NCBI GenBank assembly: GCA_022843825.1
Contig: JALHMX010000016.1
Span: 1-64,000, forward strand
Reading direction: 5' to 3'
Origin: Pseudobdellovibrionaceae bacterium
GTDB lineage: Bacteria; Bdellovibrionota; Bdellovibrionia; Bdellovibrionales; Bdellovibrionaceae
DNA length: 64,000 nt
Shown: positions 51,688 through 62,154 of the stretch, one piece after another
How positions within the stretch are numbered: position 1 is the first letter of the stretch
How the letters are laid out: every line of letters begins with the position of its first letter
Made by a program: the position numbers and the translations under genes
Notes under the pieces: generated by a model
What the model was told of the DNA's origin: nothing
Databases searched by the model: none
What the model saw: the letters and a program-made list of their open reading frames with translations, nothing else

Positions 51688-52509
51688 TTAATTCCAATCA
51701 AACAATAAACTTATATCGGCTGTCGGGGCTGAGTGTGTTAATGCACCCACAGAGATGTAATCAATATTAAGTTCAGCTACTGATTTGACACGCTCTAATG
51801 TCATATTGCCACTAGCCTCAGTTTTAATGTGCTCGGGAATTATTGCCACGGCCTGAGATAATAGATCGTTATTCATATTATCCAGTAGTATGCGATCAAT
51901 TTTTAAAGCCACGCACTCTTTAACCTGTTCAAGGTTAGAGGCTTCCACTTCTATTTTGAAATCACAGTTGTCGCGAACACGTTCGACAGCTTTAGTAATT
52001 CCTCCAGCCAGGCTGATGTGATTATCTTTAATAAGAATGGCGTCGGATAAATTAAAGCGATGATTAATGCCGCCGCCATGGGTAACAGCTTTTTTTTCGA
52101 GCTCTCTAAAAAGAGGTGTGGTTTTCCGCGTATCTAAAATACGAGTCTTGGTTCCTTCTACTGCTTTTACAAACTTACGAGTGTAGGTAGCTATCCCTGA
52201 TAGCCGACCTAAAAAGTTTAAAGCGACGCGTTCAGCTTTAAGAATTTGAATGAGGTTGCCTTCGATACTACATATATTTTGGCCTTGATAAACCAAATCG
52301 CCCTCTTCAAAAAGCCATTTAATTTTAACGTTAGGCTCTAGAAATTGCAGAGTTTGTTCAAACACAGGATTTCCAGATAAAACCAAGTCACTTTTAGCTT
52401 TTAAAACAGCTTCGCCCTGGCGGGGTTTTACAGCTAAGGATTCAGTTGTCACGTCGCCCATGGGCATATCTTCTTTAAGGGCAGCTTTGATCAACTCTGT
52501 AGTGGTCAT
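51688..52509 (-). CDS. nadC: nicotinate-nucleotide pyrophosphorylase (quinolinate phosphoribosyltransferase)
   Basis: NadC converts quinolinate and PRPP to nicotinate mononucleotide, the last pathway-specific step after NadB/NadA. The 273-residue protein shows ILDTRKTTP, THGGGINHRF, ILIKDNH, IEVEAS, ILLDNM and EASGNM blocks typical of the family. The start overlaps the stop of the response-regulator gene by 4 bases, and birA starts 3 bases after the nadC stop, so the three are co-transcribed. nadB lies far away at 1.6-3.2 kb. Confidence 0.95.
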   Translation of the reverse strand: MTTTELIKAALKEDMPMGDVTTESLAVKPRQGEAVLKAKSDLVLSGNPVFEQTLQFLEPNVKIKWLFEEGDLVYQGQNICSIEGNLIQILKAERVALNFLGRLSGIATYTRKFVKAVEGTKTRILDTRKTTPLFRELEKKAVTHGGGINHRFNLSDAILIKDNHISLAGGITKAVERVRDNCDFKIEVEASNLEQVKECVALKIDRILLDNMNNDLLSQAVAIIPEHIKTEASGNMTLERVKSVAELNIDYISVGALTHSAPTADISLLFDWN

Positions 52510-53408
52510 AATGATTTTTCAATGTTTTTCATTAGCTTTTCGAGCTCTTCTTTAATTAACCTTTCGGCAATATCTGGAATAATTTGCCAACAAATTTTTT
52601 CCGTCATAATGCGAACTTCTTCGCGAATTAGATTTTCATCAAAACGGTTACTTAGGCGGCCAGAAACGTTTTGAGTAGGCTGGGAAAGTTGTTTATTAAC
52701 TTCGGCGTTCAATTCTTTTTGAATATGTTTTTCAATCTTATTTAAAGCTGTTGGAGAGTTTTCTAAATAATTTCTTATTTGATTATTAATTTTAGATTGA
52801 GCATCGCTTCTTTGCGCGTTGGACTGAACTAATACAACTTCTTCAAAGTCTCCGTGAGATTCGGTTTCAATATGTACGGTATCATTGCTTCGGGTCTGTG
52901 AAGACGACGAAGAGCTGCCTACTGGTGTAGATGTTGGTTGATGTGATAGTTGTACTGGCGTAAAATCTTCATCAAATTCCGGTAGCTGCTCTGTTGAAAA
53001 TTTGGGAAAGTCCAACATTCCTTTAAGCGGATGAGACTCGGACTCTTTATAAAACTTATTAACAATACTTCTTAAGGCATCGGTATCAAAAGGTTTTTCT
53101 AAGCGGTCGGAATACCCAGCTTGAGTGGCCAAGGTATTGTCGAAAGCCATAAAATTACTCCACATAAGTATGACAGGAATATGTTGAGTTTCATTACTGG
53201 CTTTAATCTCGCGGCAGACATCATAACCTGATTTTTTAGTTAAAAGTACATCTGCAAAAATCATATGTGGTTTAAATGCAGTGGCCACGGTCATCACATC
53301 TAAGCCTGACGGGACACTTTTTATTTCAGCACCCAGATCGCTCAAAGCGACTTGAAAGGCTTTTTTAATTGAAGAGCTCTCGTCTGCTAACAGAATACGC
53401 AAAGGCAT
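52506..53408 (-). CDS. response regulator with REC domain and long C-terminal helical region
   Basis: The 300-residue protein has an N-terminal receiver: ILLADESS with acidic D9, D53 phosphate acceptor (MIFADVLL), and RLEKPFD with the conserved Lys. A Ser/Thr-rich linker (about 150-190) leads to a charged region (about 205-300) with helical stretches, and no DNA-binding motif is visible. This resembles single-domain or scaffold regulators of Bdellovibrio-like and myxobacterial genomes rather than transcription factors. It precedes nadC and birA. Confidence 0.83.
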   Translation of the reverse strand: MPLRILLADESSSIKKAFQVALSDLGAEIKSVPSGLDVMTVATAFKPHMIFADVLLTKKSGYDVCREIKASNETQHIPVILMWSNFMAFDNTLATQAGYSDRLEKPFDTDALRSIVNKFYKESESHPLKGMLDFPKFSTEQLPEFDEDFTPVQLSHQPTSTPVGSSSSSSQTRSNDTVHIETESHGDFEEVVLVQSNAQRSDAQSKINNQIRNYLENSPTALNKIEKHIQKELNAEVNKQLSQPTQNVSGRLSNRFDENLIREEVRIMTEKICWQIIPDIAERLIKEELEKLMKNIEKSL

Positions 53409-53506
53409 TATGTAGGTTCCTTAAATAAATACGGTTTGGAAACGTTCCTTTAACTAAGTACATAATACAATGACTACGCAGTCAAGATTAAGGCACACTA
53501 TTTTAT

Positions 53507-54589
53507 GTGAATAGAGCCGATCGTTACATATTACAACTTTTTTGGACTTATTTTATAGCTGGTTTGCTGGTCTTTGTTACTCTGTTTTTAGCCACCGATG
53601 TAATGTCGGCCTTAGTAAAGTTTCAACAGATTTCTTCCTCGGCCCTAATACAATATTATCTTTTTTATATTCCCGAAGTGGTCCATCGAATGATTCCTGT
53701 AGCCACAGTTGTTGGCACAGTAATGACAATTTCAATTTTGAATAAGGGCTCGGAATTGATAGCGCTGTTTGCTTCAGGTTTAAGTTTGTTTCGAGTTTCT
53801 CGATTTATTTTTCTTTCGATTATTGTGATTGCTATTTTAGACTATGCTCTTAGTGATCGCTTGCTGCCGGTTTTTGCTAAGCAGAAGAATTATATTTACT
53901 ATAATGACATAGCAAAAAAGCCTGGACAGTTTCAAACCATTAAAACGAATAGAATCTGGTATCGATCAAAAAATAATTTGTTTAACATAAAAACTTTGAA
54001 TTCCACAGGAAACCGAGCTCAGGGTTTGACGCTTTATTTTTTCGATGAAAACTGGAAACTGTTACAACTGATTACAGCTAAAGAAGTTGACCTTGATGGG
54101 AAGCAGTGGACGTTAAAAAATGGATCAATCAGCGTTTTCGAAGATGAAACAAGTTTTCCATTATTCACAGAATTTGAAGAAAAAACTATATCTATGACTG
54201 AAGACGCTCAAGATCTACGAAGTACCGGTCAAACCAGTGATTTATTGACTCAGTCCGAGCTTTGGCGATTTATTAGGAAAAATAAGGAAGCCGGCTTAGA
54301 TACAATTCGCTATGAGGTGGAGCTGTATTCTAAAGTCAGCTTTGCCTTAGCTGGCCTGGTGATGAGTTTATTAGCCATTCCTTTTCTCGTTAGTAATGCC
54401 CGGCACGGCGGAGGGATGGTCAAAAATTTAAGTATTTGCCTAGGCTTAGTTATGGCCTATTGGATACTTTACAGCTCTGCTCAAACTGTTGGCCAGCATG
54501 GTCAAATTCATCCTTTCTTAGCCGCATGGGGAGCCAATATCATTATGGGTGCCTTAGGCGGATACTTCCTGTTGCGCCTGCGTCGATGA
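53507..54589 (+). CDS. lptG: LptF/LptG-type lipopolysaccharide export permease
   Basis: The 360-residue YjgP/YjgQ family protein has six membrane helices: three at the start (RYILQLFWTYFIAGLLVF, YYLFYIPEVVHRMIPVAT, FIFLSIIVIAIL), a periplasmic beta-jellyroll (about 135-250) and three near the end. The LptG-type block YYLFYIPEVVHRMIP is clear. With LptF and the LptB ATPase it moves LPS out of the inner membrane. Start is a GTG at 53507. The gene is 17 bases upstream of def and divergent from the response regulator. Confidence 0.88.
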   Translation: MNRADRYILQLFWTYFIAGLLVFVTLFLATDVMSALVKFQQISSSALIQYYLFYIPEVVHRMIPVATVVGTVMTISILNKGSELIALFASGLSLFRVSRFIFLSIIVIAILDYALSDRLLPVFAKQKNYIYYNDIAKKPGQFQTIKTNRIWYRSKNNLFNIKTLNSTGNRAQGLTLYFFDENWKLLQLITAKEVDLDGKQWTLKNGSISVFEDETSFPLFTEFEEKTISMTEDAQDLRSTGQTSDLLTQSELWRFIRKNKEAGLDTIRYEVELYSKVSFALAGLVMSLLAIPFLVSNARHGGGMVKNLSICLGLVMAYWILYSSAQTVGQHGQIHPFLAAWGANIIMGALGGYFLLRLRR

Positions 54590-54605
54590 TGGTTTAAATT
54601 CGGCT

Positions 54606-55214
54606 ATGGCTAAATTAGAAATACTCACTTATCCCAATCCGGTATTACGCGAAATCTCAGCTCCGGTGACTAAGTTTGATGCTCAATTGAAGACCTTGGT
54701 TTCCGATATGCTGGAGACCATGTACGAAGCTAATGGAATAGGATTAGCCGCTATACAAGTCGGTCGGCCTTTGCAACTTTTGGTGATTGATACGCGACCA
54801 CGCGATGAGGAAAATCGTCGTTATGCCTACGACGAGATGACTGATTTAGAAAAACAAATCGAACAGCCTTTAGTTTTAATTAATCCTCAAATTGTTAAAG
54901 GCTATGGATCGACGACTTTTGATGAGGGCTGTCTGTCGATTCCTAGTTTTTATGAAACAGTGAAACGATTTGAGAAAATTGATATGAAAGCTCAAGACGT
55001 TAATGGTCAAGAATTTACCTTTACCGCGGATGGGCTGTTGGCGATTTGTATTCAGCATGAGATGGATCATCTAGCAGGAACTTTATTCATTGATCATATT
55101 AGTTTTTTGAAAAGTAACAAGATCAAAAACACCATTAAGAAAAATGGTTATCCTACGCCGGAAGAATTAAAAGAGCAGAAAAAGAAAAAAACAGCGGAAA
55201 CCCAGAAGGCTTAA
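54606..55214 (+). CDS. def: peptide deformylase
   Basis: Def removes the formyl group from new N-terminal Met with a bound metal. All three motifs are present: GIGLAAIQVG, EGCLSIP (metal Cys) and QHEMDHLAG (metal His pair). The length of 202 is somewhat long because of an added charged C-terminal tail rich in lysine. def and fmt are neighbours in most bacteria, and fmt starts 2 bases downstream here. Confidence 0.96.
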   Translation: MAKLEILTYPNPVLREISAPVTKFDAQLKTLVSDMLETMYEANGIGLAAIQVGRPLQLLVIDTRPRDEENRRYAYDEMTDLEKQIEQPLVLINPQIVKGYGSTTFDEGCLSIPSFYETVKRFEKIDMKAQDVNGQEFTFTADGLLAICIQHEMDHLAGTLFIDHISFLKSNKIKNTIKKNGYPTPEELKEQKKKKTAETQKA

Positions 55215-55216
55215 GC

Positions 55217-56161
55217 ATGAGTGTGGTTCGAGTTTGTTTTTTAGGAACTCCAGAATTTGCAGTCAAACATTTACAAGCTTTACTGGATGATGAACATTAT
55301 GAAGTCGTAGGCGTCGTGACTCAGCCGGATAGGCCATCAGGGCGAAAAATGCAGCTAACCTCTTCACCTGTGAAGCAGTTAGCGCTTTCTTGCAATATTC
55401 CCATTATCACCCCTGAAAATTTGCGCAAAGACACAGATGCATTGGAAACTATAAAATCTTGGCGAGCAGAGATTGCCGTTGTCGTCGCTTTTGGTCAAAT
55501 TTTATCCGAAGACTTTTTAAAGACCTTTCCATTAGGTGCGGTGAATATACATGGAAGTCTTTTGCCATTGTGGAGAGGGGCTGCGCCTATACAGCGCTCT
55601 ATCCAAGCTGGAGACAAGTCGACGGGAGTTTGTCTGCAAAAAATGGTTTATAAATTGGATGCAGGGGCTATTATCGGACAGCGTAAAGTCACTTTAGATA
55701 ATCGCATAACCGCTCGTCAGTTGTATGACCAGCTTGCGGATCTAGGAGCGGAGCTTTTACATGTCGAGCTGATGGATTACATTCGTGGAAATTTAGCACC
55801 GCATGAGCAAGATGAATCCAAAGTCACGATAGCTAAAAAAATTTCGAAAGAAGAGTCTCTACTTAATTTTAATAAAAAAGCTTTCGATTTGCATAATACA
55901 GTAAGGGCTTTTGACATGGGGCCAGGTGCTTACGTCATGTTTCAAGGAAAGCGCTTGAAAATTCATGAAACTGATTACGTGGAAAGCGGAAATAAACTAG
56001 CTCCGGGACAGGTCTCGGAAATTTCAGCAGAGGGTCTTTTTATTCAAACTGGGGACGGACAATTAATTTTGAAGCAAGTTCAACCAGAATCAAAGAATAA
56101 AATGTCTATCGCTGAGTTTTTAAAATCAGTGACGCTAAAAAAAGGAGACGTCTTTGTCTAA
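55217..56161 (+). CDS. fmt: methionyl-tRNA formyltransferase
   Basis: Fmt formylates initiator Met-tRNA with 10-formyl-THF. The 314-residue protein has the GTPEFAVKHL start, the formyl-transfer core VNIHGSLLPLWRGAAPIQRSI (catalytic Asn, His and conserved SLLP) and the C-terminal OB-like domain. It overlaps rpe by 8 bases and follows def closely, so all are in one operon. Confidence 0.96.
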   Translation: MSVVRVCFLGTPEFAVKHLQALLDDEHYEVVGVVTQPDRPSGRKMQLTSSPVKQLALSCNIPIITPENLRKDTDALETIKSWRAEIAVVVAFGQILSEDFLKTFPLGAVNIHGSLLPLWRGAAPIQRSIQAGDKSTGVCLQKMVYKLDAGAIIGQRKVTLDNRITARQLYDQLADLGAELLHVELMDYIRGNLAPHEQDESKVTIAKKISKEESLLNFNKKAFDLHNTVRAFDMGPGAYVMFQGKRLKIHETDYVESGNKLAPGQVSEISAEGLFIQTGDGQLILKQVQPESKNKMSIAEFLKSVTLKKGDVFV

Positions 56162-56822
56162 TTTTGAAAAAAGAAGAATTGCACCCAGTATTTTATCTGC
56201 AGATTTCGCACATTTGGCTGTGGAGATGAGTAAAGTCACTGAGGCTGGGGCTGACTTACTTCATGTCGACGTCATGGACGGACACTTTGTTCCGAATTTA
56301 ACGATTGGAATGCCGGTGGTGCAATGCTTGAAACCACATGCCAAGATTCCCATGGATGTGCACCTGATGATTGAAAAGCCTGAAAAGTATATCGAACAAT
56401 TTATTAAGGCGGGAAGTCAGTATCTAACATTACATGTAGAAGCCACTGAACTGATGGAAGAAAGCTTAAAAAAAATTCGCGAGTTAGGCTGCAAAGCGGG
56501 AATCACCGCGCGACCAGGTACATCGTTGGAGGCTATGAAACCTTTTCTACATCTGGTCGATCTGGTTTTAATCATGACGGTTGAACCTGGATTTGGTGGT
56601 CAAAAATTTATGTCATCACAGTTGGATAAAATAAAAGAGCTAGTCGAGTTAAGATCTAAAAATGGATGGAATTACTTAATAGAAGTCGACGGCGGTGTTA
56701 ATGCGGAAACTTCAAAATTATGCTGGCAAGCCGGCGCAGATATTTTAGTTGCCGGATCAGCAGTGTTTGATGGTGCTTACACAGCTGAAGACTATAAAAC
56801 GAACATTGATAAGTTAAGATAG
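56154..56822 (+). CDS. rpe: ribulose-phosphate 3-epimerase
   Basis: Rpe interconverts ribulose-5-phosphate and xylulose-5-phosphate in the pentose phosphate pathway. The motifs IAPSILSADFAHL, DLLHVDVMDGHFVPN, MDVHLMI, VLIMTVEPGFGGQKF, EVDGGVN and LVAGSAVF are intact, and the length of 222 is normal. The start is a TTG at 56154 with AAGGAG 6 bases upstream, inside the end of fmt. hutH follows 6 bases later. Confidence 0.96.
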   Translation: MSNFEKRRIAPSILSADFAHLAVEMSKVTEAGADLLHVDVMDGHFVPNLTIGMPVVQCLKPHAKIPMDVHLMIEKPEKYIEQFIKAGSQYLTLHVEATELMEESLKKIRELGCKAGITARPGTSLEAMKPFLHLVDLVLIMTVEPGFGGQKFMSSQLDKIKELVELRSKNGWNYLIEVDGGVNAETSKLCWQAGADILVAGSAVFDGAYTAEDYKTNIDKLR

Positions 56823-56828
56823 GGTTTT

Positions 56829-58346
56829 ATGGCATTTAAAAAAGTATATTTAGACGGAAACACATTAACGATGAACCAACTGCACGACTACGTTTATGCA
56901 GATGGCATAGAGTACTCTTTGAATGAAGCTGCTTGTACAAAGGTAAAGAGTTCCAGAGATTACATCCAGTCGCGCATTCAAAAAGGCGATGTTATGTACG
57001 GTGTGAACACGGGCTTTGGTGCTTTTTCCTCAGTTCGTATTTCTGATTCCGATATTGACCAGCTTCAAAAAAATTTAATTCGCTCACATTCAGTGGGAAT
57101 CGGCGATCCATTTACTAAAGAGCAGTCAAAAGCCATGATGATTTTGCGAGCCAATACCTTAGCCCGTGGCCACAGTGGTGTGCGGATAGAAGTGATTGAA
57201 AAGATATTAGAATTTTTGAATCAAGATATTATTCCTGTTATTCCTTCACAGGGTAGCGTAGGAGCCAGTGGAGATTTAGCGCCGCTATCTCATTTAGCTT
57301 TAGCATTAATTGGTGAAGGTGAAGTGTGGGGCGGTAGTTTTAAAAATGTTAAGCCTTTAGAACTAAAAGCCAAAGAGGGTTTATCATTAATCAATGGGTG
57401 CCAAGTCATGACGGCCGTTGGCTTGTTGTCATTGTATGACGCCATTCAATTATTAAAATTAGCTGATATTGCCGGGGCCATGTCACTTGAGGGCCTTCGC
57501 GGAAGCCGCGGTCCCTTTGATCCATTGATAGCAGCAACTCGACCGCATTCCGGAGAAGCGAAGACCGCTCAGAATTTATTGAAAATCTTGGGAGCAAAAT
57601 CTGAAATATCAGAAAGTCATGCGGTCGGTGATACGCGAGTGCAGGATGCCTATTCGCTTCGATGTATGCCGGCAGTGCATGGCGCAGTTAAAATGGGTTT
57701 GGCTTATGTGCAAAAAGTTTTAGAAACCGAAGCCAACTCCAGCACAGATAATCCCTTGGTATTTGCCGAAGAGGGAAAAATTTTGTCTTGTGGAAATTTT
57801 CATGGAATGCCGGTGGCTCATGCTTTAGATTTTGCAGGAATATTGGTGTCGTCTTTAGCTAGCATTTCGCATGAACGTATTTCAAAATTTATATCGACCC
57901 AGATGAGTGAGCTTCCGCCGTTTTTAGCTCCACAGGGGGGATTAAACTCGGGACATATGATTGTTCAAGTCGCCAGCGCAAGTCTTGTCAGTGAGAACAA
58001 AGTTCTATCTCATCCTGCAAGTGTAGATTCCATGCCGACTTCGGCCGAAAAAGAAGATCATGTTTCTATGGGTTCCATTGCCGCTCGAAAATTTTCAAAT
58101 ATCGTAAAAAATGCCTACAATGTTGTGGCGATGGAATTTTTATCTAACACACAAGCGTTAGATATGTTGTCACCGTTAAAGCCTGCGGCAGGCGTAGCGA
58201 CAGCTTTCAGCTGTATTCGTGAAAAAGTCCCCTTTGCAAAGGAAGACCGAATTTTTTCAAAAGATGTGCAAAAAATTTCTCAGTTGATGACTGACGGAAG
58301 TATTATTCAATCCGTTGAAAAGGTAACAGGGGAGTTATCGTGTTAG
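56829..58346 (+). CDS. hutH: histidine ammonia-lyase
   Basis: HutH deaminates L-histidine to urocanate. The MIO cofactor-forming triad A146-S147-G148 lies in [12 protein letters not shown], and [11 protein letters not shown] and SSTDNPL are also family blocks. The length of 505 is normal. It overlaps hutU by 7 bases. Neither hutI nor hutG is in the window, so the later pathway steps must lie elsewhere or be absent. Placement after rpe in a housekeeping operon is not the classic hut operon layout. Confidence 0.96.
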   Translation: MAFKKVYLDGNTLTMNQLHDYVYADGIEYSLNEAACTKVKSSRDYIQSRIQKGDVMYGVNTGFGAFSSVRISDSDIDQLQKNLIRSHSVGIGDPFTKEQSKAMMILRANTLARGHSGVRIEVIEKILEFLNQDIIPVIPSQGSVGASGDLAPLSHLALALIGEGEVWGGSFKNVKPLELKAKEGLSLINGCQVMTAVGLLSLYDAIQLLKLADIAGAMSLEGLRGSRGPFDPLIAATRPHSGEAKTAQNLLKILGAKSEISESHAVGDTRVQDAYSLRCMPAVHGAVKMGLAYVQKVLETEANSSTDNPLVFAEEGKILSCGNFHGMPVAHALDFAGILVSSLASISHERISKFISTQMSELPPFLAPQGGLNSGHMIVQVASASLVSENKVLSHPASVDSMPTSAEKEDHVSMGSIAARKFSNIVKNAYNVVAMEFLSNTQALDMLSPLKPAAGVATAFSCIREKVPFAKEDRIFSKDVQKISQLMTDGSIIQSVEKVTGELSC

Positions 58347-60025
58347 AGAATAAATATCCACATAAAAATATAAAGGCCCCCCACGGAACAAAATTGCATT
58401 GTAAGGGTTGGCTGCAAGAAGCGGCTTATCGCATGATTCAAAATAATTTGGATCCCGAGGTCGCTGAAAACCCTGATCAGTTGGTCGTGTATGGGGGAAT
58501 TGGTAAAGCCGCACGAAATTGGGAATCTTACGATAAAATTTTAAATGCTTTAATGGCCCTAGAAAATGACGAAACTCTTTTAATTCAATCAGGAAAACCA
58601 GTCGGAGTTTTAAAAACTCATGAAGATGCGCCAAGGGTATTGTTAGCAAATTCTAACTTGGTGCCTAAGTGGGCCACCTGGGAACACTTTCATGAGCTCG
58701 ATAAAAAAGGCTTAATGATGTATGGCCAGATGACGGCGGGCTCTTGGATTTATATTGGAACTCAAGGCATAATTCAGGGTACCTATGAAACTTTCGCAGA
58801 AATAGGTCGACAGCATTTTGGGGGTTCTTTAGAAGGAAAAATTATTCTCACTGCAGGCCTTGGTGGTATGGGCGGGGCGCAGCCCTTAGCCGGTGTATTC
58901 GCCGGCGCAACTGTGATTGCAGTTGAGGTTGATCAAACGCGCATTGATATGCGCATGCAAAAAAAATACGTGGATGAACAAGCTTCATCGATTGAAGATG
59001 CGATCACGCGCGCAAAAAAATATGCCAGTGAAAAGAAAGCGATATCTATCGCACTTCATGGAAATATGGCCGAAGTGATTTGGAAAATGATCGATCAAGG
59101 GTTTACTCCCGATGTTTTAACAGATCAAACCTCTGCCCATGATCCGTTAAATGGTTATATTCCTGAAGGTTATTCTATAGAGACCGCAAAAAATTTCCGA
59201 GAGAAAAATCAAACGGACTATCTTAAAGCAGCCTATGCTTCTATGGCCAAGCACGTTGAAGGCATGCTAAAAATGAAAAGTAAAGGGGCTATCACTTTTG
59301 ACTATGGAAATAATTTACGTGCCCGCGCGGAAGAAGCGGGCGTAAAGAATGCTTTTGATTATCCAGGATTTGTCCCGGCCTATATTCGCCCACTTTTTTG
59401 TAAAGGCAGCGGGCCTTTTAGATGGGTCGCTTTATCCGGTGATCCCGCAGATATCAAAGTGACTGATGAGGCCATTAAAAAACTATTTCCCGATAAAAAA
59501 GATCTTCATCGATGGATTGATATGGCATCAAGCCGTATTCAGTTTCAGGGATTGCCCGCACGCATATGTTGGTTAGAATACGGCGAACGTGAAAAAGCCG
59601 GATTGATGTTGAATCAATTAGTTAAAGAGGGAAAAGTCAAAGCGCCAATTGTAATTGGTCGTGATCATCTGGATTGCGGATCCGTGGCCAGTCCTAATCG
59701 TGAAACTGAAGCGATGAAAGACGGAAGTGATGCGGTCAGCGATTGGCCGATGTTGAGTGCCATGGCTTTAGTGGCCAGCGGATCAACGTGGGTCGCGCTT
59801 CATCACGGTGGCGGTGTAGGTATGGGGTATTCTCAGCACAGCGGTCAAGTCATCGTCGCTGACGGAACTGACGCTGCAGCCAGAAGACTAAAACGCGTTT
59901 TAACGACAGATCCTGCAATGGGAATTTTTCGCCATGCGGATGCAGGATATGAAGAGGCAAAACAAATTGCGCAAGAACGAGGAATAAAGGTGCCAGGCTA
60001 CTTTTCGGGACGCGCGGAATCATGA
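58340..60025 (+). CDS. hutU: urocanate hydratase
   Basis: HutU hydrates urocanate to imidazolonepropionate with tightly bound NAD. The 561-residue length is typical. Rossmann-like [40 protein letters not shown] and [14 protein letters not shown] with late [11 protein letters not shown] and [17 protein letters not shown] are family blocks. The start is GTG at 58340 with a GGGGAG upstream, inside the hutH end. It follows hutH in catabolic order. Confidence 0.96.
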   Translation: MLENKYPHKNIKAPHGTKLHCKGWLQEAAYRMIQNNLDPEVAENPDQLVVYGGIGKAARNWESYDKILNALMALENDETLLIQSGKPVGVLKTHEDAPRVLLANSNLVPKWATWEHFHELDKKGLMMYGQMTAGSWIYIGTQGIIQGTYETFAEIGRQHFGGSLEGKIILTAGLGGMGGAQPLAGVFAGATVIAVEVDQTRIDMRMQKKYVDEQASSIEDAITRAKKYASEKKAISIALHGNMAEVIWKMIDQGFTPDVLTDQTSAHDPLNGYIPEGYSIETAKNFREKNQTDYLKAAYASMAKHVEGMLKMKSKGAITFDYGNNLRARAEEAGVKNAFDYPGFVPAYIRPLFCKGSGPFRWVALSGDPADIKVTDEAIKKLFPDKKDLHRWIDMASSRIQFQGLPARICWLEYGEREKAGLMLNQLVKEGKVKAPIVIGRDHLDCGSVASPNRETEAMKDGSDAVSDWPMLSAMALVASGSTWVALHHGGGVGMGYSQHSGQVIVADGTDAAARRLKRVLTTDPAMGIFRHADAGYEEAKQIAQERGIKVPGYFSGRAES

Positions 60026-60044
60026 TGTATATTGTGGAGCCAAA

Positions 60045-60455
60045 ATGAAAAAAGTGATTGGAATTTGTATTTTAATTTTTAGTTTAGGGGTTCTTTGTTG
60101 GGCTTCTTACTTTAAAGCAAAGTTTTTAACTGCAGCCGAAGCTGAAAAAAAGTGGGGAGTGCAAACTCTTGACATTAAAAAATTTAAGTCAGGTGATGTA
60201 GCCAGCCGCGCACCGATGGCTGTGGATATCATTAAGCGCTCTTTATACGTCAATAAAACCAGACAGTCTGTCCGAGAAGAACTCGGCGATCCTGATAGTT
60301 ATTATTTTAGTGATACTATTTATGCATACAAAATCATTCCGTTTCCAGGTAAGGATAAAGAGAATTGGCATCTCGTTTTGATTCCGGACGAAAAACTAGA
60401 GAAAATTAAAGAAGTTAAAATTCATAAGAAATGTTGTTATCAGTCACCGCTATAG
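60045..60455 (+). CDS. hypothetical membrane-anchored protein with BamE-like segment
   Basis: The 136-residue protein starts with a membrane segment (about 4-21) and then carries RAPMAVDIIKRSLYVNKTRQSVREELGDPDSY, which resembles the SmpA/OmlA (BamE) pattern of a Thr-Arg pair followed by LGxPD. It is short and has no lipobox, so a BamE role is not established. It ends just before the nucleoside transporter start. Confidence 0.6.
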   Translation: MKKVIGICILIFSLGVLCWASYFKAKFLTAAEAEKKWGVQTLDIKKFKSGDVASRAPMAVDIIKRSLYVNKTRQSVREELGDPDSYYFSDTIYAYKIIPFPGKDKENWHLVLIPDEKLEKIKEVKIHKKCCYQSPL

Positions 60456-60469
60456 AAGAGGTTGTTGGG

Positions 60470-61756
60470 ATGGAAAGTATACTCAGAGGCATTTTAGGAA
60501 TTTTTGTTTTAGTCGCGATATCGTACTTTTTAAGTCGCAGCAAAAAAGCCATCCCGTGGAAATTGGTTGTTAGTGGGCTATGTATTCAAATTATTTTTGC
60601 CTTAGCCGTATTAAAAGTTCCATTGGTTGCGGGTCTTTTTGAAACCATAAGTAGCTTTTTTGTTATAGTGCTTAATTTTACTAAGCAGGGTTCTGAATTT
60701 GTTTTTGGAAACCTAGTGAATGTTAAATCTTCGGGATTTATTTTTGCCTTTCAAGTATTGCCCACGATTATCTTTTTCTCAGCTTTAACCAGTTTATTAT
60801 TTTATCTGGGTGTATTGCAAAAAATTGTATACGCATTAGCCTGGATCTTGGGAAAGACCTTAAAAATTTCTGGAGCTGAAAATTTATCAACAGCCGCAAA
60901 TATTTTCTTAGGCCAAACTGAAGCCCCGCTTTTAATTAAACCTTACTTAGCCCAGATGAATCGCTCGGAAATGCTGTTAGTTATGATCGGCGGCATGGCC
61001 AGCATTGCAGGCGGTGTTTTGGCAGCCTACGTGGGATTTTTGGGCGGAGATGATCCGGTTCAACAACTGTATTTTGCAAAACATTTATTAGCGGCTTCGG
61101 TCATGTCGGCTCCAGCGGCCATTGTGATCTCAAAAATATTAATTCCTCAAGAGCAAAGCGTATCGGAAGTTATACCCGTTCCTGCAAAACAAATGGGTTC
61201 AAATATGCTGGAGTCCATTGTGAATGGAACAGAAGAGGGATTAAAGTTGGCCTTCAATGTGGGATCAATGTTGATCGTGTTTATTGCGATGGTAGCCATG
61301 GTCAATTATATTTTTGGAGACATGATAGGAAGTTGGACGGGCTTAAATTCAGTCATTGCCGATTGGAGCGGTGGTCGCTATCAGCAGTTCTCACTGCAAG
61401 CCGTGTTAGGGTATTTATGTGCGCCTTTAGTTTGGTTACTAGGAGTTTCTTCCAGCGACATGTTAATGGTGGGACAACTTTTAGGGGAAAAAACCGTACT
61501 TAATGAATTCGTGGCGTATATTTCCTTAGGCACGATGAAAACTCAGCAAGCTTTTACCGATGAAAAATCAATTATAATAGCGACCTATATGCTTTGTGGT
61601 TTTGCGAATATTTCATCTATTGGAATTCAGATCGGAGGCATAGGCGCCTTGGCGCCGACCCAAAAGAAAATGCTTTCAGAGCTCGGCGTGCTGGCCTTAA
61701 TCGGCGGCACACTGGCCGCCTTAATGACAGCGACCATTGTGGGGATGTTGTATTAA
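60470..61756 (+). CDS. CNT-family concentrative nucleoside transporter
   Basis: The membrane protein (428 residues from the chosen start) has about ten helices and the CNT core: FVFGNLVNVKSSGFIFAFQVLPTIIFFSAL, FLGQTEAPLLIKPYL, NGTEEGLKLAFNVGSMLIVFIAMVAMVNYIFG and CGFANISSIGIQIGGIG. These are proton- or sodium-driven nucleoside importers. The frame opens at 60431, but the ATG at 60470 has a GAAGAGG 8 bases upstream and begins directly before the first helix, so I chose it. It could salvage nucleosides from digested DNA or RNA; that is inference. Confidence 0.9.
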   Translation: MESILRGILGIFVLVAISYFLSRSKKAIPWKLVVSGLCIQIIFALAVLKVPLVAGLFETISSFFVIVLNFTKQGSEFVFGNLVNVKSSGFIFAFQVLPTIIFFSALTSLLFYLGVLQKIVYALAWILGKTLKISGAENLSTAANIFLGQTEAPLLIKPYLAQMNRSEMLLVMIGGMASIAGGVLAAYVGFLGGDDPVQQLYFAKHLLAASVMSAPAAIVISKILIPQEQSVSEVIPVPAKQMGSNMLESIVNGTEEGLKLAFNVGSMLIVFIAMVAMVNYIFGDMIGSWTGLNSVIADWSGGRYQQFSLQAVLGYLCAPLVWLLGVSSSDMLMVGQLLGEKTVLNEFVAYISLGTMKTQQAFTDEKSIIIATYMLCGFANISSIGIQIGGIGALAPTQKKMLSELGVLALIGGTLAALMTATIVGMLY

Positions 61757-62154
61757 TTGTCGATAAATTCAGACCAGTTAGATTCGTCGATTTGCTCCGC
61801 TGAACCCATTGCGCACTCTAAAAATTCTCCCGTTTCGTTATCAGTCATAAGTGCGAGTTCAACAATAACCAAGTCTTTGATGGCACCATTTTTATTATCT
61901 ACTATTTTAAAAACTTCATACATGGGAGAAGCGTATCGTAGACGAGTAGATCCGTCTTCAGCTTCATAGGTATCCGCAGTGTCACCATCAAGAGTTTCAC
62001 CGGTAACATATACAGAGCTATAGTTTTTAGCTTCTGATTTTAGATTTTTTTTCATATAAGTTTGTACTTCGGCTTCGGCCTCAGCCAAACAATTGTCTTG
62101 GGCATAAGCCGTACTAGATAATGCGATAAGTGTAGCAATGATTAAATTTTTCAT
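61753..62154 (-). CDS. small secreted hypothetical protein
   Basis: The 133-residue protein has a signal peptide ending TAYAQ and an acidic mature part with NCLAEAEAEVQTYMKKN and two cysteines that could pair. No family is recognised. The frame opens earlier at 62184, but the ATG at 62154 has AGGAG 7 bases upstream and gives a clean signal. It overlaps the convergent transporter gene end by 4 bases. The 275 bases upstream hold nothing identified except a weak TATACT at 62366-62371 facing the next gene. Confidence 0.7.
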   Translation of the reverse strand: MKNLIIATLIALSSTAYAQDNCLAEAEAEVQTYMKKNLKSEAKNYSSVYVTGETLDGDTADTYEAEDGSTRLRYASPMYEVFKIVDNKNGAIKDLVIVELALMTDNETGEFLECAMGSAEQIDESNWSEFIDN

